The notes below the pieces were generated by a model, which saw only the letters and a list, made by a program, of their open reading frames with translations, had not been told where the DNA came from and did not search any database. 64,000 nt of DNA from Altererythrobacter sp. B11 (GTDB lineage Bacteria > Pseudomonadota > Alphaproteobacteria > Sphingomonadales > Sphingomonadaceae), in NCBI RefSeq assembly GCF_003569745.1, contig NZ_AP018498.1, positions 3,325,001 to 3,389,000 on the forward strand, given 5' to 3'. Both the position numbers and the translations under genes were made by a program. Shown here piece after piece: positions 53,278 through 61,845 of the stretch; the first letter of the stretch is position 1, and every line of letters starts with the position of its first letter.

Positions 53278-54075
53278 TCAGCCGCGAGACCTTCGCCCGG
53301 GCCCTTTTGCCAATTTAATCCACACCGGCGCATGATCGCTCGTTTTCTCCCATCCGCGCGGCCGCGTATCCACCTCCGCCTTCCTGAGGCGGCTGGCCGC
53401 GGGTGCATTGAGAAGGAAGTGGTCGATCCTCAGCCCGGCGTTCCGCTCGAACGCCCCGCGCCAATATTTCCAGAAGGTGTAGATCGTCTCGTCGGGATGC
53501 AAATGCCTGAGGGCATCGGTCCAGCCCTGCCCGAGAAGCTGGCCGTATGCTGTCGTCACCTCGGGCGCGAACAGCGCATCATCGCGCCAGCGGTCTGGTG
53601 CATAGACGTCAAGGTCAGTGGGTATCACGTTATAGTCGCCGGCGACCACCACCGGGGCATCGAGGCCGATCAGTGTCCTGAGATGCTCCTGCAGCCGGTC
53701 GAACCAGCGAAGCTTGTAGTCGAACTTCGGCCCTGGCCGAGGATTGCCATTGGGCAGATAGAGCCCCGCCACAAGCACACCATTGATGGCCGCCTCGATA
53801 TAGCGGCTCTGCATGTCTTCCGTATCGCCGGGCAAGCCTCGGCGCGTTTCGTGGATCTCCCCGATCCGGCTCAGGATCGCCACGCCGTTCCAGCGGCTCT
53901 GGCCGTGCCAGACGGCGTCATATCCAGCGTCGCGGATTGCCTTTTCAGGGAAGCGCTCCTGCGGCGCTTTCAGCTCCTGCAGGCAAACGATGTCAGGAGC
54001 GGCAAGATCAAGCCAGCGCAGCAGAACCGGCAGCCGCCCGTTGATCCCATTCACATTATAGGTCGCGATTTTCAA
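53278..54075 (-). CDS. xthA: Exodeoxyribonuclease III
   Basis: The 265-residue protein is an AP endonuclease/3' exonuclease of base-excision repair. It begins KIATYNVNGINGRLPVLLRW, has metal ligand Glu34 in IVCLQELKAP, the VVVAGDYNVIPTDLDVY motif and catalytic TSDHAPVWIKL at the end. Length is normal. Its ATG overlaps the TGA of the psd gene (ATGA), a pairing without an obvious functional link. Confidence 0.95.
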   Translation of the reverse strand: MKIATYNVNGINGRLPVLLRWLDLAAPDIVCLQELKAPQERFPEKAIRDAGYDAVWHGQSRWNGVAILSRIGEIHETRRGLPGDTEDMQSRYIEAAINGVLVAGLYLPNGNPRPGPKFDYKLRWFDRLQEHLRTLIGLDAPVVVAGDYNVIPTDLDVYAPDRWRDDALFAPEVTTAYGQLLGQGWTDALRHLHPDETIYTFWKYWRGAFERNAGLRIDHFLLNAPAASRLRKAEVDTRPRGWEKTSDHAPVWIKLAKGPGRRSRG

Positions 54076-54941
54076 TGTTCACCGTCGCTCGGGGTCGGAC
54101 GGTTGCCCATCAATTCGCCAAGACGCACGGGGCGTTCCGGGGCCCAATCTTCGTTGAAGACGATCGTGCCCTGCCTGAAGAGCATCACAATGGTGGAGCC
54201 GAGAAGGAAGCGCCCCATTTCCTGGCCCTGCTGCAGATGGATGTTCCGGTCGGCATAAGTCCATTCGGATATCCTGCCGGTGCGCTTTGGATTGACTACG
54301 CCGTGCCACACCGTCGCCATGCTTCCCACGATAGTGGCGCCGACAAGCACCATCACAAAGAACCCGTGTTCGGACGATCGGAACACGCATACCACGCGCT
54401 CATTACGCGCGAACAGATTGGGCACGCCGCGCGCGGTGGCCGGATTCACGGAGAACAGCGCGCCAGGAATGTAAATCATGCGGGTGAGCGTCCCGCCGCA
54501 TGGCATGTGCAGGCGGTGGTAATCCCGGGGTGAGAGATACAGGTTGGCGAAGCTGCCGTGACGAAACTCGGCCGCCAGGGCCGCATCGCCGCCCAGCAGC
54601 TCGGTGGTGGTAAAGCGATGGCCCTTGGCCTGAAGGATGTGGTGGTCGTCGATGGCGCCGAACTGGCTGATCGCACCGTCCACCGGGGAGAGGAAATCGG
54701 CCGCCGCCAATGGCCGCACGCCGACTTTCAGCGGGCGGGTGAAGAATTCGTTGAAGCTCTTGTAGCTGGCAATATCCGGATTCCCGGCTTCGCCCATGTC
54801 GACTCCATACCTGCCCACAAACCAGCGGATCAGTCGCGTCGTCATAGCGCCTCCCTGCGCTCCAGCGACACGGCCGGCGAAGGTGGTCAGATGCTGCTTG
54901 GGAAGCAGGTACTGAAGCAGGACTTTCAGGCGATCGGACAT
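54072..54941 (-). CDS. psd: Phosphatidylserine decarboxylase proenzyme
   Basis: The 289-residue proenzyme converts phosphatidylserine to phosphatidylethanolamine at the inner membrane. It has Asp88 in SPVDGAISQFG, His144 in SPRDYHRLHMPCGG, and the self-cleavage motif LGST (Ser249 becomes the pyruvoyl group) in RFLLGSTIVMLF. Length and motif order match the gammaproteobacterial-type enzyme rather than the short alphaproteobacterial Psd. xthA follows with an ATGA overlap. Confidence 0.94.
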   Translation of the reverse strand: MSDRLKVLLQYLLPKQHLTTFAGRVAGAQGGAMTTRLIRWFVGRYGVDMGEAGNPDIASYKSFNEFFTRPLKVGVRPLAAADFLSPVDGAISQFGAIDDHHILQAKGHRFTTTELLGGDAALAAEFRHGSFANLYLSPRDYHRLHMPCGGTLTRMIYIPGALFSVNPATARGVPNLFARNERVVCVFRSSEHGFFVMVLVGATIVGSMATVWHGVVNPKRTGRISEWTYADRNIHLQQGQEMGRFLLGSTIVMLFRQGTIVFNEDWAPERPVRLGELMGNRPTPSDGEH

Positions 54942-55268
54942 GCTACCTCATAACGCAGGCAGATCCGTATAGTGTCATGAACGGCGAAGGATATCTTTGC
55001 GAAGAGGTGCGCGTCTCCGGGGGAAAACTATCGATCAGGTCTGGATTCTGGCATGCGCCAAACACGCTAGGCTAATGTCTACGTCCAAGCCTATTCTCGC
55101 TGCTCAGAAACTCAGCGAGTAGCACAGGCGAAAATTATGATTCAGCCAACATGCGCCCACCAAAGCGGCTTCCCAAAGCCCGATTTCTGCTTTTTCGGAG
55201 GTTCGTCGATCGCACTTCAACTACCGCGATCAGCTCACTAGCTAGCCGCTCCCTGAATGTTCATGGCC
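54942..55268. other. Intergenic stretch upstream of psd
   Basis: About 327 bases between psd and the convergent end of the NmrA gene, both on the minus strand. It must hold the psd promoter. No perfect -35/-10 pair stands out, and there is no supportable gene or clear hairpin terminator. Confidence 0.45.
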
Positions 55269-56150
55269 TCAGCGAAGACCCGGTTCGATCGCACGCCGGC
55301 AGAAGTCCCGAAAGCTTGTCGCACCGGTATGCTCCGCTCGGCGCGTCGCAACGTTGTCGATGCCTTTCTCCTTCGCTCGGTACATGTCGACATAGCCCTG
55401 CGCGACGGACTCGCTGGCGCCGCGATCGAGGAACTGCTGCTTGAATCGGTCATAGCTGATCTGTTCGTAGCGAACCGAGCGGCCAGTGACCTCCGAGATG
55501 ATCGCGGCCTGATCGTTGAACGAGAGATCGTCCGGCCCGAGCACGGGGACATCGGCCTGGTCTTCCCAATGGTCGCCGTGAAGCAGCCGCGCGGCCGCGG
55601 TCGCCATGTCGCGCGTCGCGGTGAACGGAAGCTTTTTCTCGGGGTCTATCGGACCGAAGAACGCGCCTCTGTCCTTCATCAGGCCGATCTGCCGAGCGGT
55701 ATTTTCCATAAATGATGGCATGGCGAGGCCGCGAAACGCGGCTCCCGTTTCCATCAGCATGTCGTCCATCGCGATCGAAGCCGTCACGGGACCCGCGCAG
55801 TCCTGCCATCTGGTTCCGCGACCAAGCGCGGTGATCGATACAACCCGAGCCACGCCGTGCCGGCGGATCGCGGCGGCGGCCGGGCGCGTGAAATCCAGAT
55901 AGGCTTGCTCGAGCGTTTGCCCCCACGCCGGCGGCGCAAGCCAGAATATTGCCTCGGCTCCGGCGAAGGCACGCTCGGCAACCTCCGCATCGCCATGCGA
56001 TCCTTCGATGATCTCGACACGATTGCGCACATCGTCGGCCAGCTTGGCGGGGTCGCGTGCTACGACACGCAAGGGCGCGTCGACAGCGAGCAGGTCGGTC
56101 ACGAGCTGTTGGCCGATCTGACTAGTGGGGGCGGTAACGACAATCATCAT
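55269..56150 (-). CDS. NmrA-like NAD(P)-binding oxidoreductase
   Basis: The 293-residue protein has a Rossmann start IVVTAPTSQIGQQLVTDLLA (a variant of the GxxGxxG motif with T-S-Q), followed by LRVVARDPAKL and a FWLAPPAWG segment, as in NmrA/azoreductase-type members of the atypical short-chain dehydrogenases. The typical YxxxK is absent, which is common in NmrA proteins that sense redox or reduce quinones. It follows the methyltransferase by 18 bp in one operon controlled from the TetR intergenic region. Substrate unknown. Confidence 0.85.
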   Translation of the reverse strand: MMIVVTAPTSQIGQQLVTDLLAVDAPLRVVARDPAKLADDVRNRVEIIEGSHGDAEVAERAFAGAEAIFWLAPPAWGQTLEQAYLDFTRPAAAAIRRHGVARVVSITALGRGTRWQDCAGPVTASIAMDDMLMETGAAFRGLAMPSFMENTARQIGLMKDRGAFFGPIDPEKKLPFTATRDMATAAARLLHGDHWEDQADVPVLGPDDLSFNDQAAIISEVTGRSVRYEQISYDRFKQQFLDRGASESVAQGYVDMYRAKEKGIDNVATRRAEHTGATSFRDFCRRAIEPGLR

Positions 56151-56168
56151 TGGTCTCCGTTTCTCAGT

Positions 56169-56831
56169 TCACAGCCGGACCGAGAGCTCGACGTCGTCGG
56201 TGAAGCTCATGGTGTAGTAGCCGTTGGTGACCGAGCTCACGTGCTCGAGATAGTCGGGACAATAGTCCGCGTTATCGGCCACGATCACCGCGCCAGGGCG
56301 CAGCCGGTCTTCCACCAGCGCCAGCACGTCGCTGTACAGCGACTTCGCACCGTCCAGGAGCAAGAGGTCGATCGTCGCGGGTAGGTCATGGCTAAGGGTC
56401 GTCAGCGCATCGCCTTCGCGTAGTTCTACAAGATCGGACAGGCCGGCCGCGGCGAAGTTGGTTTTGGCGATGGCCACTTTCGAAGGCTCGAATTCGCTGG
56501 TGATCAGGCGCCCGCCGCCATTGTCGCGCAGAGCCGCGGCGAGATGCAGGGTCGACAGGCCAAACGACGTGCCGAATTCGACGATCGACCGCGCGCGTGT
56601 CGCCCGGGCAAGGATGTAGAGCAGCTGGCCGGTCTCACGCGACACGGGAAGGGCGAAGTCCTTCAAGCTGGTGTAGAGATCGAGGTAATCCTCCTTGCTT
56701 CGCATCAGGCGGATACGATCCTCGGTCGAGAGTGCCTCGAAGGCTGGGCTCGCGAGCGGCGACGATGCCTCAGCCTCGCGAAACAGCTGATCGAGAAGCG
56801 GCGCAACCGGCGCGCTGGAAATAGTGTTCAT
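56169..56831 (-). CDS. Class I SAM-dependent O-methyltransferase
   Basis: The 220-residue protein has the catechol-OMT-like SAM motif RSIVEFGTSFGLSTLHLAAA, then ITSEFEPSKVAIAKTNFAAA and LLLLDGAKSLYSDVLALVED with a metal-type aspartate and VIVADNADY. Members methylate small phenolics or similar compounds. It leads a two-gene operon with the NmrA-like gene and is divergent from a TetR regulator, a layout typical for inducible modification or detoxification of a small molecule. Confidence 0.88.
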   Translation of the reverse strand: MNTISSAPVAPLLDQLFREAEASSPLASPAFEALSTEDRIRLMRSKEDYLDLYTSLKDFALPVSRETGQLLYILARATRARSIVEFGTSFGLSTLHLAAALRDNGGGRLITSEFEPSKVAIAKTNFAAAGLSDLVELREGDALTTLSHDLPATIDLLLLDGAKSLYSDVLALVEDRLRPGAVIVADNADYCPDYLEHVSSVTNGYYTMSFTDDVELSVRL

Positions 56832-56881
56832 CGTGTGTCTCCAAGAGCCCGAGCGACTTGCCTGCCTTCGCTTTCAGAAAT

Positions 56882-56894
56882 ACGAATAGTTCGT
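56882..56894. promoter_or_regulatory. Candidate TetR operator, 5-3-5 palindrome
   Basis: ACGAA-TAG-TTCGT is a perfect inverted repeat lying between the divergent methyltransferase (ATG 56831) and TetR (GTG 56927) starts, a position fitting an operator that controls both. It is shorter than many TetR sites, so flanking bases such as GGTTCGCTAA may contribute. Confidence 0.45.
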
Positions 56895-56926
56895 CAGGTT
56901 CGCTAATCGCATTTCCGGAGCAGATA

Positions 56927-57565
56927 GTGTCCGAGCGCCAGAGTCCGCAGATTTCCTCGCGCAAGGAGCCGAGGCAGGCCCGAGCCAACGCCCTCGTCGC
57001 CGCCGTTCTGGATGCAGCTGTTCAGGTTTTGCGAACCGAGGGCGCTGCCCGATTCACGACCGCGCGCGTGGCGGAGCGCGCCGGCGTGAGTGTCGGGTCG
57101 CTCTATCAATATTTCCCGAACAAGGCGGCGATCCTGTTCCGCCTGCAGAGCGACGAATGGCGCCAGACCAGCCAATTGCTGAGCGATATCCTGACCGATC
57201 GAGAGCGTCCGCCGTTCGAGCGCCTGCAAAGACTAACCGCCGCCTTCCTTCGTTCGGAATGCGAAGAGGCTGCCGTTCGCCAGGCACTGGGCGATGCTGC
57301 CCCGCTTTATCGCGATGCGCCCGAGGCGATCGATGCGCAGGCGGCCGGCTCTCAGGTCATCCACGATTTCGTGGGCGAGACTCTGCCGGGTGCAAAAGGA
57401 ACGACCGTCCAACTCGCCGCTGATCTGCTCCAAGCAACGCTGACCCAGGTAGGCAGCAGCTTCTCCGAGACACCTCGCAGCGAACAAGAGATCACGGCTT
57501 ATGCGACGGCGATGGCGGACATGTTCTCCGCTTATCTGACCGAACTGGCGGGGCGAGGTTCGTGA
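56927..57565 (+). CDS. TetR family transcriptional regulator
   Basis: From GTG 56927 (GGAG six bases upstream) the protein has 212 residues, the normal TetR size. The HTH reads ARANALVAAVLDAAVQVLRT, then TTARVAERAGVSVGSLYQYF, which is a textbook TetR recognition region, followed by a divergent ligand-binding domain. An ATG at 56858 would add 23 residues with no similarity and would bury the candidate operator. It probably represses itself and the divergent methyltransferase-NmrA operon. Confidence 0.9.
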   Translation: MSERQSPQISSRKEPRQARANALVAAVLDAAVQVLRTEGAARFTTARVAERAGVSVGSLYQYFPNKAAILFRLQSDEWRQTSQLLSDILTDRERPPFERLQRLTAAFLRSECEEAAVRQALGDAAPLYRDAPEAIDAQAAGSQVIHDFVGETLPGAKGTTVQLAADLLQATLTQVGSSFSETPRSEQEITAYATAMADMFSAYLTELAGRGS

Positions 57566-57683
57566 ACGGCGTCCGGATCCATTCTCCAGACTGAGAAACC
57601 GATATGGGGCGCGAAGCCGCCACCCCTCGCTGACGGGCGGGGAAAGCGCCGATGACCGGTCACCGGCGCTGCCGAAGGCTGCC

Positions 57684-57851
57684 CTAGGTCGCTTTCCGCA
57701 AATTTTGGAAATCAGCCCGGATGACTTTCCCGCCGTCGCGCAGCTCCTCGAGGTAATCGGACCAGCGCTGCATCATCCTCACGCGCTCGTCCCAATATTC
57801 AGATCGCATGCCAAAACCGACCGTCCGTTCATTCGCAAGCCGCCGTCCAAT
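57684..57851 (-). pseudogene. C-terminal remnant of a phage/island integrase
   Basis: A minus-strand frame closed by TAG at 57684 reads MRSEYWDERVRMMQRWSDYL followed by EELRDGGKVI. That resembles the extreme C-terminus of P4-type tyrosine recombinases (the YxRAEYxxERxRMMxxWADYL pattern after the catalytic tyrosine). An in-frame stop lies at 57852-57854 and no catalytic core is present. The match rests on a short segment and memory of the family, so confidence is modest. No tRNA gene adjoins it. The rest of 57566-57962 holds no gene. Confidence 0.4.
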
Positions 57852-57962
57852 CTACCTTCGCCGAAGACTCGAAATGTCGGGCTCTGGGACAATGCGGTCT
57901 TCAAAGATGCGCGCGAAAACGGCCGCTGGTCGAGGAAGCGGCCGTTCGCGGAAGGAGTTGTA

Positions 57963-58307
57963 CTAACCTGGCGCTGTCTCTCGCTGTGCTTCGAGCGCCT
58001 CCTTCAAAGCCGACAATTTTGCGGCGGCCTGGGCCGCGTGCGGACCAATCCATCTTTCGTGAATGGCCTGGATCGGCACGGCATCTAGATAATTGAACCG
58101 CTCGCGCCCTTTGCGCACCACAACTACCAGCTTCGCATTTTCCAGCACGTTTAGGTGCTGCATTACCGTGCATCGATCGAGCTGCGGCAGGCAGCTGCAA
58201 AGCTGCTTGGTCGTGAGCGGCCGCAGGCGCAGTTCGTCGCAAATCGACCGTCGGGTGGCGTTGCTGAGCGCTTTGAAAACCGCATCGAGATGCTCATCGT
58301 TTGACAT
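57963..58307 (-). CDS. ArsR family HTH regulator
   Basis: The 114-residue protein has the ArsR winged HTH: LDAVFKALSNATRRSICDEL, then LTTKQLCSCLPQLDRCTVMQHLNVLE in two runs, then the wing KLVVVVRKGRERFNYL. It lacks the classic CxC metal site of ArsR/SmtB, matching the subgroup paired with SRPBCC proteins. It is divergent from the SRPBCC gene with a palindrome right at its start codon, so it very likely represses itself and its neighbour. Confidence 0.9.
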   Translation of the reverse strand: MSNDEHLDAVFKALSNATRRSICDELRLRPLTTKQLCSCLPQLDRCTVMQHLNVLENAKLVVVVRKGRERFNYLDAVPIQAIHERWIGPHAAQAAAKLSALKEALEAQRETAPG

Positions 58308-58323
58308 GTTATATTTTTATAAC
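58308..58323. promoter_or_regulatory. Palindrome at the ArsR start, candidate operator
   Basis: GTTATA-TTTT-TATAAC has perfect 6-bp arms with a 4-base centre and abuts the ArsR start codon, 33 bp from the SRPBCC start. It is a strongly AT-rich spot in GC-rich DNA and may overlap the -10 regions of both divergent promoters, which fits an autoregulatory ArsR site. Confidence 0.6.
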
Positions 58324-58356
58324 TTAATTGGTCGGTGATCAACTGGAGATGTTCCG

Positions 58357-58815
58357 ATGGAACTCAAGTTCAGAGTCTTCGCCCATATATCCAAGCCAGT
58401 GCACGAGGTGTTCGAAGCCGTTGCCGATCCCGCCCAGCTCTCCTGTTATTTCACAACTGGCGGAGCCCAGGGCCGGCTTGAGGAAGGCGCGACGGTCAGT
58501 TGGGACTTCCACGACTTCCCACGCGCGTTTCCGGTGCATGTGGTCGAAGTGGTTCCCGATCGGCGGATCGTGCTCGAATGGAGGGCTAACGAGCCCGAGA
58601 ATGCAGGGCCTGACTACAACACGACCGTCACGATGGAGTTCAAGTCTACCGACGACGACCGAACGCTCGTGGAGATCGCAGAGGAAGGCTGGCATGAAAC
58701 GCCCGGTGGCCTCAAGGCGAGCTACGGCAACTGTATGGGATGGAGCCAGATGGTTGCAGCCCTCAAACTCTGGCTCGAGCATGGCATCAATTTGCGAGAG
58801 GGAATGTACAAATAG
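58357..58815 (+). CDS. SRPBCC (AHSA1-like) domain protein
   Basis: The 152-residue protein has the START/Bet v1-like fold of AHSA1 proteins: FAHISKPVHEVFEAVADPAQ at the start, then YFTTGGAQGRLEEGATVSWDF in two runs, RIVLEWRAN, a long NTTVTMEFKSTDDDRTLVEI sheet and a C-terminal helix NCMGWSQMVAALKLWLEHGI. Such proteins bind hydrophobic ligands and are often encoded with ArsR regulators. Ligand and role are unknown. Confidence 0.88.
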   Translation: MELKFRVFAHISKPVHEVFEAVADPAQLSCYFTTGGAQGRLEEGATVSWDFHDFPRAFPVHVVEVVPDRRIVLEWRANEPENAGPDYNTTVTMEFKSTDDDRTLVEIAEEGWHETPGGLKASYGNCMGWSQMVAALKLWLEHGINLREGMYK

Positions 58816-59585
58816 CCGTTGCTCGATTTGTCCAGCTTCAATCCAGTGGGCGAAGCCCGTTCAACCGCTCAAGCAATGTGATCGGGGGTGGTGCACCTGC
58901 TCATAGGCCACGACTGGAGACGCTGACATAGCCGTCGTTTGAGCCAGCGGGACGCCTCCCTATAAGCTGCCCTCCATTCAGCGACGATAGCACCACCGCG
59001 ATCGACCGGAATTGGGCCGTAAGCGGACTATCCGCCTTTGGCGAACGGACCGTGAAAGTTGCCACTTGCGAATATGCGTCAGGCGAAGATTCTGGGCGGC
59101 CACAGAGACCATAGCCTTATTTCCGACGGGACAAGCCAGCGATGCAGCCCGGGTTAAGGTGGGCAGCTCATCTCGCCCCTCCCTTATCGGGCCGAAGGAG
59201 CGCAATCGACTTCCATTATCAGGTGGAAAACTAAGACTTCGGTCTGCGCGGGGACCTTCACATGTGTGTGTATCCGGTGCCGATGCGACACCAAAGGACA
59301 ACGGCATTCCGCCGATTTGCCTCCAAAATAGACCTAATTCAGCCCCCGGGGCGAAAGGGCGCCGCAGAAGAGGCGAATCGGCGAGGCGATCCGCCACGCC
59401 GTCGATATTGGACATGGCCGAAGCCCAGCGGCGGCATCCGGGCGGTTTGCATCTTTGCGCCGCTATGCTTTGATGTCGGCATGAGGATCCGGCCGACCAA
59501 TGGAGAGATGCGGAATCGCGCGACGTCCGCGAAACGCGCATATCGCCGACCCGTGCCGCCGCTACATCCCGCCCGCTAAACCGTC
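58816..59585. other. 770-bp stretch without a supportable gene
   Basis: Long frames exist on both strands (for example 58978-59541 minus) but their composition, rich in Arg, Ser, Pro and Trp with no domain, looks non-coding. Segments such as AASLACPVGNKAMVSVAAQN resemble spurious hypothetical proteins that recur in sphingomonad genomes, so this may be a dispersed non-coding repeat. The promoter of the downstream three-gene operon should lie here. Confidence 0.5.
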
Positions 59586-60881
59586 ATGGCCGAATCGCCC
59601 TCGCGCTGGCTCGCGCTTAATGATCGGCTTGCCGCCATCGATCCGGATGACCCCGGTCAGCTCACCGATGCGATCGCGGCCACCTATGAGACGATCGCGG
59701 AGACCCCGGCGCAATTGCTGCAAGACTATAAGGGCTTCAGCGAGAAGGCGCTGACCGAGGCGTTGGCGACGCGGGCGGCGCTGGTCATGAAGGGCGAGAT
59801 CGCGGTCACCGAAGCCAGCGAGGAGCGGCTGACCCTGCTGGATGCGGCACGGCTGCTACGCGCACTGGAAGCAAATGCGCTGGAAGGCACCTTCCGGACG
59901 GAAAGCGACCTTGGCGAGGATCTCGAACGCCTGTGGGTCACCACGGACGGCCGTTACTATGTCGTGCCGCGGATCGCGCCACTCGCGGCGCTCGACGGCA
60001 AACCGTTCCTGCGCCGTGCGCTGCGGCATTATCGGGTGCTGCCGACCGAGATGCCCGGCTTCAGGGTCCGGCTGCACCGCACGCCGCTCGCCGCGACCTC
60101 GGCGATGGCTGCCGGTGATCGGGCCGGCAAGCAGCGAAGCTTCGGCGCCGCCTTGTTCCCCGGACTCAAGGCCGTGCTTTCCGATCCGGCGATTGAGGGG
60201 TTCACCGTCATTGGTCTGGATGGGTTCGATGGTGACGAGATGATCGACGCCCATCTCGCCCAAGCGCGCGCTGAAAATGCTACCGCGATCGTCTGGGGTG
60301 AGTTGACGATGCCGGAGGCGCGCGTGACGCAAGTCCAGCAGGATCTGGCGGACCGCGCGCTCGATGGCGATTCGGCGCTTCGCTATCTGGTCGCCGGTAG
60401 CTGGCACCGCGATATCGACGCGGAGATGCGCAACGTCGCGGTGATCCTCGACGGAAATGGCGAATTGCTGTTCGAAGTGCTCAAATGGGCTAAGTTCGAC
60501 ATTGCAGGGCGGACCGAGAGCATCGTGCCTGGCAAGGAAATCCATGTGCTGGTCTGCGAGGACGAACTGATCACGGTCGCGGTCTGCCGCGATTTCCTCG
60601 AAGGCACGACCGACGTTCCCTATCTGCGCCTCAATGTCGATTTGGCGATCGTGCCCTCGATGATCTCAGGAATTGCGGAACATGCGACGATGGATGGCCA
60701 TGCCGTGACCGCCAAGCTGATGCGTGTGCGCTACGGCACCCGTACAATGGTCGTCGCCCAGCCGGCGGTTTCAACCGAGGGCGATGTCGGCCAGGTCATG
60801 GCGCTTCCCGACGATCCGATGACCGATAAGGCGGTGCTGGTCGACGGCGCATGGCACGCCTGCCCCTTGGCAAGCTCTTAA
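59586..60881 (+). CDS. Nitrilase-superfamily (C-N hydrolase-like) protein with unknown N-terminal region
   Basis: The 431-residue protein has about 200 N-terminal residues I do not recognise, then a nitrilase-like domain. The expected Glu-Lys-Cys triad is visible: Glu239 in TAIVWGELTMPE, a lysine in FEVLKWAKFDI (Lys300 or Lys303) and Cys334 in LITVAVCRDFLEG, followed by DLAIVPSMISG as in true family members. Such enzymes hydrolyse or condense C-N bonds in nitriles and amides. It is not a standard omega-amidase or NAD synthetase by length. The gene is followed after 68 bp by a winged-helix gene and a huge repeat protein in the same direction. Confidence 0.75.
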   Translation: MAESPSRWLALNDRLAAIDPDDPGQLTDAIAATYETIAETPAQLLQDYKGFSEKALTEALATRAALVMKGEIAVTEASEERLTLLDAARLLRALEANALEGTFRTESDLGEDLERLWVTTDGRYYVVPRIAPLAALDGKPFLRRALRHYRVLPTEMPGFRVRLHRTPLAATSAMAAGDRAGKQRSFGAALFPGLKAVLSDPAIEGFTVIGLDGFDGDEMIDAHLAQARAENATAIVWGELTMPEARVTQVQQDLADRALDGDSALRYLVAGSWHRDIDAEMRNVAVILDGNGELLFEVLKWAKFDIAGRTESIVPGKEIHVLVCEDELITVAVCRDFLEGTTDVPYLRLNVDLAIVPSMISGIAEHATMDGHAVTAKLMRVRYGTRTMVVAQPAVSTEGDVGQVMALPDDPMTDKAVLVDGAWHACPLASS

Positions 60882-60949
60882 TCGGTCCTCATGTACAAGC
60901 GTGAAGTGTAGTGTATTGTACGATCAATCTTGGAAGGAATGCGCGAGAC

Positions 60950-61831
60950 ATGGCGGCACTGGTTCGCACCAAATCTCTCGATCTCGGCGATGCGTTGCCC
61001 GACGCGGCGCGCGTCGCGATCCGCCAACTGCTGGCTGACGATCCGCGCGCGTCGCGCCGGGTCTATGCGGCGCTGGCGCGCAAGATCTGGTCGTTGCTGA
61101 TCGAGCGGCGCTTCGATCCCGAGATCCGTGATTGGCACAGCCTGCTCAACGCGGTGAAGGCAAGGGTGCGAAGCGACGACGCCGCTGCGGCCGAGCGCAT
61201 CACCGCGCTTGCCGACCTGCTCCACGAGTCGATCAATCTCGCTGAAATCAGCCCGGCACGCGAGATGGCCGAACGGCCCCGGGCACGGGCTGTGCTCGAA
61301 CAGCTGGCGCAAGGCAGCGGGTTCGTCCGCCGCCGCGTCCTGCTGCAATCGCTCGGGATCGGCAGTTCCAACCTGACCAATGTACTGACCCAACTCGCGG
61401 CGCACAGCCTGGTTGAGCGGCGTGGCAATGGCAAGGAAGCGGAATTCCGCCTGACCCGGCTGGGCCGCGAACTGATCAACGGCGCTGCCAGCGCTGTCGC
61501 TGCACCTGCCGAAGCCAATCCGCTTGAGCAGCATATCGCTTGCGTCTTACAGGCGAGTACCATGCTGCCTGCGTCCGAGCATTATTGGTTCGTCCATGGT
61601 GGCTTCGAAACCAAGACGGCGCACGTCAGCGTTTTCGACGACGCCGGACATGGCGGCTTCTTCGACAATATGATTCGCGTCGACGCGCAGCAGCATCGCC
61701 GGCTCGGGCGCAGTGTCGAAACGCAGCTTGGCCCGACCGAAGCGCCCCGACGGCTGGTGTTCAACGACAGGTTCTTCGCGCCGAGCGCCACCAAGCGCGA
61801 TCGCATGCTCGCGCTCGCCAATCACCCGTAG
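60950..61831 (+). CDS. Winged-helix protein of unknown function
   Basis: The 293-residue protein (ATG 60950 with GGAAGGA upstream; an open frame reaches 60911) is helical in its first 110 residues, then has a winged helix: ARAVLEQLAQGSGFVRRRVL, then LQSLGIGSSNLTNVLTQLAA and HSLVERRGNGKEAEFRLTRL, a MarR/ArsR-like topology. The last 110 residues include YWFVHGGFETKTAHVSVFDD and do not match a family I know. It may be a DNA-binding sensor or regulator of the operon. It ends 14 bp before the large repeat protein. Confidence 0.6.
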   Translation: MAALVRTKSLDLGDALPDAARVAIRQLLADDPRASRRVYAALARKIWSLLIERRFDPEIRDWHSLLNAVKARVRSDDAAAAERITALADLLHESINLAEISPAREMAERPRARAVLEQLAQGSGFVRRRVLLQSLGIGSSNLTNVLTQLAAHSLVERRGNGKEAEFRLTRLGRELINGAASAVAAPAEANPLEQHIACVLQASTMLPASEHYWFVHGGFETKTAHVSVFDDAGHGGFFDNMIRVDAQQHRRLGRSVETQLGPTEAPRRLVFNDRFFAPSATKRDRMLALANHP

Positions 61832-61845
61832 CGCGATCACGGGCG

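Noticed and set aside
58978-59541. 187-residue minus-strand frame upstream of the nitrilase operon
   Set aside because: No domain, skewed Arg/Ser/Pro composition, no ribosome-binding site, and overlapping plus-strand frames of equal length. It resembles recurrent spurious ORFs, so it is treated as a non-coding stretch.
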